Shown here: positions 22,884 through 27,238 of the stretch, piece after piece
Layout of the letters: each line of letters starts with the position of its first letter
Position numbering within the stretch: the stretch's first letter is position 1
Source: an uncultured Anaerolineae bacterium
GTDB lineage: Bacteria > Chloroflexota > Anaerolineae > Anaerolineales > Villigracilaceae
Reading direction: 5' to 3'
Length of the DNA stretch: 27,238 bases
Assembly (NCBI GenBank): GCA_903882765.1
Contig: CAIRYE010000026.1
Span: 1 to 27,238, forward strand
The notes under the pieces: generated by a model
Told to the model about the DNA's origin: nothing
Databases searched by the model: none
The model's input: only the letters and a program-made list of their open reading frames with translations
Made by a program: the position numbers and the translations under genes

Positions 22884-25442
22884 ATGTCTACTGAAGATGT
22901 GACACCGGTTCGACAGCAATACTTAGATCTCAAAAAACAATATCCCAATACCATTCTATTTTTTCGTTTAGGTGATTTTTACGAAACCTTTGATGAGGAT
23001 GCAGAAACAGTTTCAAGGGATTTAGATATCGTTTTAACTTCGCGGCCGATCGGTAATGGGGTTAGAGCTCCCCTGGCAGGAATTCCATATCACGCCGTTG
23101 ATAATTACCTTTCGCGGCTAATTTCAAAAGGTCACCATGTTGCGATAGCGGAACAATTAGGCGATCAACCCCAAAAAGGAATATTTCCACGTAAAGTCGT
23201 TCGGGTTATTACTCCCGGTACCGTCCTTGATCCGCATTTGTTGCCCGGCGATTCTAACAATTATCTTTGCTCTGTTTATGTTTTTAATTACAAATTTTCC
23301 ATCGCCACCGTGGATATTTCGACCGGGGAATTTTTGGTTACCGAAGGCCCTTTGGAGAATGATTCAACCATTCGGTCAGAGATCAACAGAATTAATCCGG
23401 CAGAAATCATTCTTCCTGAAGGACAGACCCTCCCGGATGGGATCATTGTCCATACCTCAATCCTTCCGGCATGGCGTTTCGATAACGGAAAGTGCAAGAA
23501 CACCATCCTCGCGCATTTTAATATTTCTGAATTAGCAGGGTTTGGAATTTCACCTTCCTCTCCCTCAATCAACTCAGTCGGCGCTATCCTCCAATATGTT
23601 TCCGAAAATGAGCCGAGCGCGATCAAATTATTGACGGACATTCGTGTTTATCACCTCAATGAATTTATGGTTCTCGACAGCCAGACCCGGAAAAACTTAG
23701 AATTAACTGAAAGCCTTCGTGGAGAAGCGAAAGGGTCCTTGCTCGAACTGATCGATCTGACAGTTTCACCTATGGGAAAGCGGCTGATTCGGCAATGGAT
23801 ATCTCAACCTCTTCTTGATATCAATCAGATACAGGTTCGACAAGATGGGGTTCATTTTTTTTTCAATTCAGGATTACTACGCGCTGAAGTGAGGGCCATC
23901 CTAAAAAAAATGGCCGATATCGAACGGTTGATCAACAAAGTAGCCTCCGGCAATATTTTGCCACGCGAGTTAATTAAGCTACGCGATACATTAGAGGTTT
24001 TGCCGGAGCTTAAAAGGAGCTTGGGACCACATAACCAGATCCTTGAATCAGATTTTTCTAAGATACATCCTTTCGAAACGGAAATGCTCCTCCTCAATCG
24101 ATCGATCTCTGATGACGCACCCGCCACTATGCAAAACACCGGTATTATCAAGCCTGGCTTCTCCACTGAGTTAGACAACATTTTAGACGCGTCCTCACAC
24201 GCCAGAAATTGGATCAACTCGCTTGAAGCTACCGAAAGAGAACGGACGGGGATCAAAACCCTAAAAGTTGGTTACAACAAAGTTTTCGGATACTACCTGG
24301 AAATTTCCGCTGGACAATCCCAAAACGCGCCAACAGAATACATACGCAAACAAACTTTGGTAAACGCGGAACGTTATATTACTCCTGAAATGAAGGAGTA
24401 TGAAACTCTCATCCTAAACGCCGATGACCGCATCAGGGAGATCGAAGGGAGATTATTCAAGGACATTTGCCAATCACTCTCCTCCAGAATAAAAGAATTT
24501 CTCGAAACCGCCAGGGCGATCGCTCACCTCGATTGCCTTTCCACGATCGCTGAAACATCCGCGAACAATGGCTTTGTGCGGCCAGATATAATCGCGGAGG
24601 ATGTTCTCGAGATCATCGATGGCCGGCATCCTGTTGTGGAAAAGAATCTACTCAACGGTCGCTATGTTCCAAACGATATCGTCTTCGAGCCATGTGAACG
24701 AATTCGATTGCTTACCGGGCCAAATATGGCAGGAAAATCAACGTATTTACGGCAAGCGGCTATCATTGTGCTTATGGCGCAAATGGGTTGTTTTGTGCCA
24801 GCTTCATCCGCCAGGATCGGACTCGTAGATCGTATCTTCACCCGTATAGGGGCACAAGACGAGATCCATTCAGGTCATTCAACTTTTATGGTTGAAATGA
24901 TCGAGACCTCCAACATTTTACACAATGCCACCGAGCGTTCCCTGATCATTCTCGATGAAGTTGGTCGTGGAACGAGTACGTATGATGGTGTATCCATTGC
25001 TTGGTCGGTGATCGAATATATTCACAATCACCCATCCCTGCGTTCTAAAACATTATTTGCCACCCATTACCACGAGCTTACCCAATTATCTGAAAAACTT
25101 CCGGGTTTACGAAACTACAATGTTGCCGTTTCCGAAACCGACGGGAAAGTGGTCTTTCTTCACAAGATCATTGAAGGCGGTGCGGATAAATCCTACGGCA
25201 TCCACGTTGCCCAATTAGCTGGGTTGCCGCGTGTCGTTATTACCAGAGCCGAAGAGATCCTGATCGATTTAGAGAAAAATTCTGGCACTACTAAGAAGAA
25301 TCCACTTTCAGCCCAACAAGTTGCCTTATTTCCAGAAACAAATCCGCTGGTCGAAGAAATTCGCCAGCTTGATATCAATACGTTATCACCCATTGAAGCT
25401 CTGAACAAGATCTTTGAATGGAAAAAAGACCTCTCGAAATAA
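22884..25442 (+). CDS. mutS: DNA mismatch repair protein MutS
   Basis: MutS binds mismatched DNA and starts repair. The 852-residue protein is of normal MutS1 length. The mismatch-reading motif GDFYETF is at residues 30-36 with Phe32 and Glu34, the clamp/core region spans about 260-580, and the ATPase end has Walker A GPNMAGKST (612-620), the segment SGHSTFMVEM, Walker B IILDEVGRGTSTYDG, and FATHYHEL. The C-terminal part (QVALFPE to the end) is the usual helix-turn-helix tail. The frame extends upstream to a TTG at 22839, but the ATG giving MSTEDVTPVRQQYLDLKKQYP matches family starts. No mutL is in the window. It ends at a strong terminator. Confidence 0.97.
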   Translation: MSTEDVTPVRQQYLDLKKQYPNTILFFRLGDFYETFDEDAETVSRDLDIVLTSRPIGNGVRAPLAGIPYHAVDNYLSRLISKGHHVAIAEQLGDQPQKGIFPRKVVRVITPGTVLDPHLLPGDSNNYLCSVYVFNYKFSIATVDISTGEFLVTEGPLENDSTIRSEINRINPAEIILPEGQTLPDGIIVHTSILPAWRFDNGKCKNTILAHFNISELAGFGISPSSPSINSVGAILQYVSENEPSAIKLLTDIRVYHLNEFMVLDSQTRKNLELTESLRGEAKGSLLELIDLTVSPMGKRLIRQWISQPLLDINQIQVRQDGVHFFFNSGLLRAEVRAILKKMADIERLINKVASGNILPRELIKLRDTLEVLPELKRSLGPHNQILESDFSKIHPFETEMLLLNRSISDDAPATMQNTGIIKPGFSTELDNILDASSHARNWINSLEATERERTGIKTLKVGYNKVFGYYLEISAGQSQNAPTEYIRKQTLVNAERYITPEMKEYETLILNADDRIREIEGRLFKDICQSLSSRIKEFLETARAIAHLDCLSTIAETSANNGFVRPDIIAEDVLEIIDGRHPVVEKNLLNGRYVPNDIVFEPCERIRLLTGPNMAGKSTYLRQAAIIVLMAQMGCFVPASSARIGLVDRIFTRIGAQDEIHSGHSTFMVEMIETSNILHNATERSLIILDEVGRGTSTYDGVSIAWSVIEYIHNHPSLRSKTLFATHYHELTQLSEKLPGLRNYNVAVSETDGKVVFLHKIIEGGADKSYGIHVAQLAGLPRVVITRAEEILIDLEKNSGTTKKNPLSAQQVALFPETNPLVEEIRQLDINTLSPIEALNKIFEWKKDLSK

Positions 25443-25446
25443 AAAT

Positions 25447-25474
25447 AACCGCAGAATTTATTCTGCGGTTTTTT
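25447..25474. terminator. Intrinsic terminator between mutS and hppA
   Basis: A perfect 10-bp stem (AACCGCAGAA with its complement) around a TTTA loop is followed by T residues on the plus strand. On the minus strand the tail is interrupted (ATTTTTATTT), but it may also end hppA, whose stop is 17 bases away. Confidence 0.9.
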
Positions 25475-25491
25475 GTTGACGAAATAAAATC

Positions 25492-27238
25492 TTATAACTG
25501 GGGTGTTTGCGCTTTCGATCTAGCGATCGCCCATACGAGCAAACCAATAAGCGCTAAGGCGACAACCCATATCACAACCAACTCAATGCCTTGAGCGTTG
25601 GAATATTGAACAACGATCGGGGCAATAATCACTGATACTAAGTTGACCACTTTGATCATCGGGTTGAGCGCTGGGCCCGCGGTATCCTTGAAAGGATCAC
25701 CAACGGTATCACCAACAACAGAAGCCTTATGACGTTCTGAACCTTTACCGGTATTGTTCGCGGGATTTTTTGGTTCGTCCTCGATCAATTTCTTAGCATT
25801 ATCCCAAGCTCCACCGGAGTTGTTTAGGAATACAGCCAAGAGTTGTCCTGAAACGATGATACCCGCCAGGAAACCGCCTAAAGCCTCAACCTGTAAAGTA
25901 AGACCAACCACAATTGGGGTAACGATGCCAAGAAGAGCCAAACCAACCAATTCTTTTTGAGCGGCAGTGGTTGAGATCTCAACAGCCTTCGCGTAATCCG
26001 GCTTTACTAAACCTTCCAATACACCCAACTTGAACTGCCTGCGGGATTCTTGAACGATCAAAGCGGCGGCTCGGCTAACAGCTTGGATGGCGAAGGAGGA
26101 GAACAACCACGGTAACGCTCCACCGATCAACATACCTACGAATACTTGGGGAATATCAACACGAATACCAATATTTTGGATCTGGTGAGCAACATCGATC
26201 CCATTTAATGCTTGGGCGCGGCTTACATCAACCATAAAGGAGCCAAAAAGGGAAACAGCCGCGATCACCGCTGAACCGATAGCGACACCCTTCGTAATGG
26301 CTTTGGTCGTGTTACCAACCGCATCCAGATCGGACATGATCTGCTGGGCCTTCTTTGTTTCAGGATCTTCCATGCCAGACCAAGACATTTCGCCGATACC
26401 ATTCGCGTTATCAGCGATCGGGCCAAAGGAATCCATAGCCACATTGTTACCAGTGAGGGTTAACATACCAATACCGGTCATTGCTACACCGTATAGGATG
26501 TAAGAAATTCGTTGAGCGGCCGTAACGTCAGGAATGGTACCCATGATGAAAATGGAAGCCATGATAGTTACAGCTATTACCAAAACAGACCATACAGAAG
26601 ATTCAAACCCAACAGAAATACCCTGAAGGATCAACGTAGCTGGGCCAGTATCAGCAGCCTTTTTAATTTCTTGGACTGGTGAAGTGTGAGTACCAGTAAA
26701 ATATTCGGTCAAACGGTCGATCAGGATAGCAAGTAGAACACCTACCGCAACCGTGGTCGGGGTTCGCCACCAACCGCCAAACGCGTCCATTTCTGGTTTG
26801 TTCATATAAACATAACCAGCAATGAAGAACAAAGCCGCGGAGATTGCGGCTGAACTTAAGAAACCTTTGAAAATGGCCGCCATCGCGTCTTCATTTTTAC
26901 CGGGCTCACTTTTTACTACGTAAGTACCAATAATGGAGGATAAAACACCAATGCCTCGAACGATCAATGGGAAAATGATCCATTCAAGACGACCGGTGAA
27001 ATGATACAGAGATAAACCTAGGATCAAACCGGAAACGATAGTTACTTCGTACGATTCGAAAATATCAGCAGCCATACCAGCACAGTCACCAACATTGTCA
27101 CCAACAAGGTCAGCAATAACGGCGGGGTTTCGAGGATCATCTTCAGGAATGCCAGCTTCAACCTTACCAACAAGATCGGCGCCAACATCAGCTGCTTTGG
27201 TAAAAATACCACCGCCTACTCGCATAAAGAGGGCAAGG
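25492..27238 (-). CDS. hppA: Membrane-bound pyrophosphatase (ion pump), 5' end cut by the window edge
   Basis: This integral membrane pump couples PPi hydrolysis to export of H+ or Na+. About 581 C-terminal codons are visible; a Met at 27225 is not the true start because the frame continues to the edge with LALF, as in the conserved LALFxRVGGGI segment. Substrate motifs are present: DVGADLVGKVEAGIPEDDPRNPA, DNVGDCAGMAAD, DNSGGAWDNAKK and GDTVGDPFKDTAGPALNPMIK. GNTTKAITKG has Lys where potassium-dependent enzymes have Ala, so it belongs to the K+-independent class, which is generally H+-pumping. More than ten helices are visible. Roughly 100-150 N-terminal residues are missing. Confidence 0.96.
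   Translation of the reverse strand, partial: LALFMRVGGGIFTKAADVGADLVGKVEAGIPEDDPRNPAVIADLVGDNVGDCAGMAADIFESYEVTIVSGLILGLSLYHFTGRLEWIIFPLIVRGIGVLSSIIGTYVVKSEPGKNEDAMAAIFKGFLSSAAISAALFFIAGYVYMNKPEMDAFGGWWRTPTTVAVGVLLAILIDRLTEYFTGTHTSPVQEIKKAADTGPATLILQGISVGFESSVWSVLVIAVTIMASIFIMGTIPDVTAAQRISYILYGVAMTGIGMLTLTGNNVAMDSFGPIADNANGIGEMSWSGMEDPETKKAQQIMSDLDAVGNTTKAITKGVAIGSAVIAAVSLFGSFMVDVSRAQALNGIDVAHQIQNIGIRVDIPQVFVGMLIGGALPWLFSSFAIQAVSRAAALIVQESRRQFKLGVLEGLVKPDYAKAVEISTTAAQKELVGLALLGIVTPIVVGLTLQVEALGGFLAGIIVSGQLLAVFLNNSGGAWDNAKKLIEDEPKNPANNTGKGSERHKASVVGDTVGDPFKDTAGPALNPMIKVVNLVSVIIAPIVVQYSNAQGIELVVIWVVALALIGLLVWAIARSKAQTPQL

Noticed and set aside
23852..24256. Open frame of 134 codons antisense to mutS
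   Set aside because: It is rich in Ser, Leu and Ile as expected from the complement of coding DNA; no motif and no start signal.
27223..27225. ATG as start of the pyrophosphatase
   Set aside because: The frame stays open to the window edge and the residues before it (LALF) belong to a conserved family segment, so the gene is cut by the window, not short.
1..27238. CRISPR array, insertion sequence or prophage
   Set aside because: No regularly spaced repeats, no transposase or integrase, and no phage gene were seen; gene order and codon use look uniform.

Overview
The window is a stretch of ordinary bacterial chromosome with dense, mostly housekeeping genes on both strands. By eye its G+C is in the mid-40s %. 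No insertion sequence, phage gene, CRISPR array or integration site is visible. The gene content fits Chloroflexota, probably Anaerolineae: a cofactor-independent-looking suf operon in the order C-B-D-(orf)-S-U-Rieske, an ADP-forming acetyl-CoA synthetase fused to a GNAT domain, a secreted CAP/LysM protein with a Pro/Thr-rich linker, and a membrane pyrophosphatase. This placement is an inference from gene content only.

Layout. 1-990: an EamA-type exporter (+) closed by a two-way terminator. 994-5355 (-): hisS, a tRNA-His(GUG) with its own promoter and terminator, then glycogen synthase (glgA) and 4-alpha-glucanotransferase (malQ). 5378-6939 (+): a SAM methyltransferase and a PIG-L deacetylase, transcribed divergently from hisS and closed by a two-way terminator. 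6942-12923 (-): a seven-gene Fe-S assembly operon, sufC-sufB-sufD-orf122-sufS-sufU-Rieske ferredoxin, read from a perfect-consensus promoter that carries a long inverted repeat. 12967-15467 (-): a CAP/LysM surface protein followed by guaB. 15606-19040 (+): the acetyl-CoA synthetase/GNAT fusion, a terminator, and a zinc-ribbon SPOUT RNA methyltransferase. 19037-21937 (-): a large FAD/Fe-S oxidoreductase that appears to be leaderless. 22002-22760 (-): gpmA, divergent from mutS (22884-25442, +). 25492-27238 (-): the C-terminal part of the membrane pyrophosphatase hppA, cut by the window edge.

How the parts work together. glgA and malQ serve glycogen metabolism. The suf operon encodes a complete cluster factory: SufS supplies sulfur, SufU accepts or relays it, SufBCD is the scaffold, and a Rieske ferredoxin may supply electrons. 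The FAD/Fe-S oxidoreductase is a likely client. The acetyl-CoA synthetase, phosphoglycerate mutase and pyrophosphatase belong to central carbon and energy metabolism. hisS next to its cognate tRNA gene is a tidy translation module.

No clear new multi-gene system is present. The best leads are the inverted repeat over the suf promoter, the uncharacterised 122-residue protein inside the suf operon, the hisS/tRNA-His pair, the unusual IMP dehydrogenase flap, and several genes that seem to be translated without a Shine-Dalgarno leader. No gene-free stretch exceeds 300 bases.
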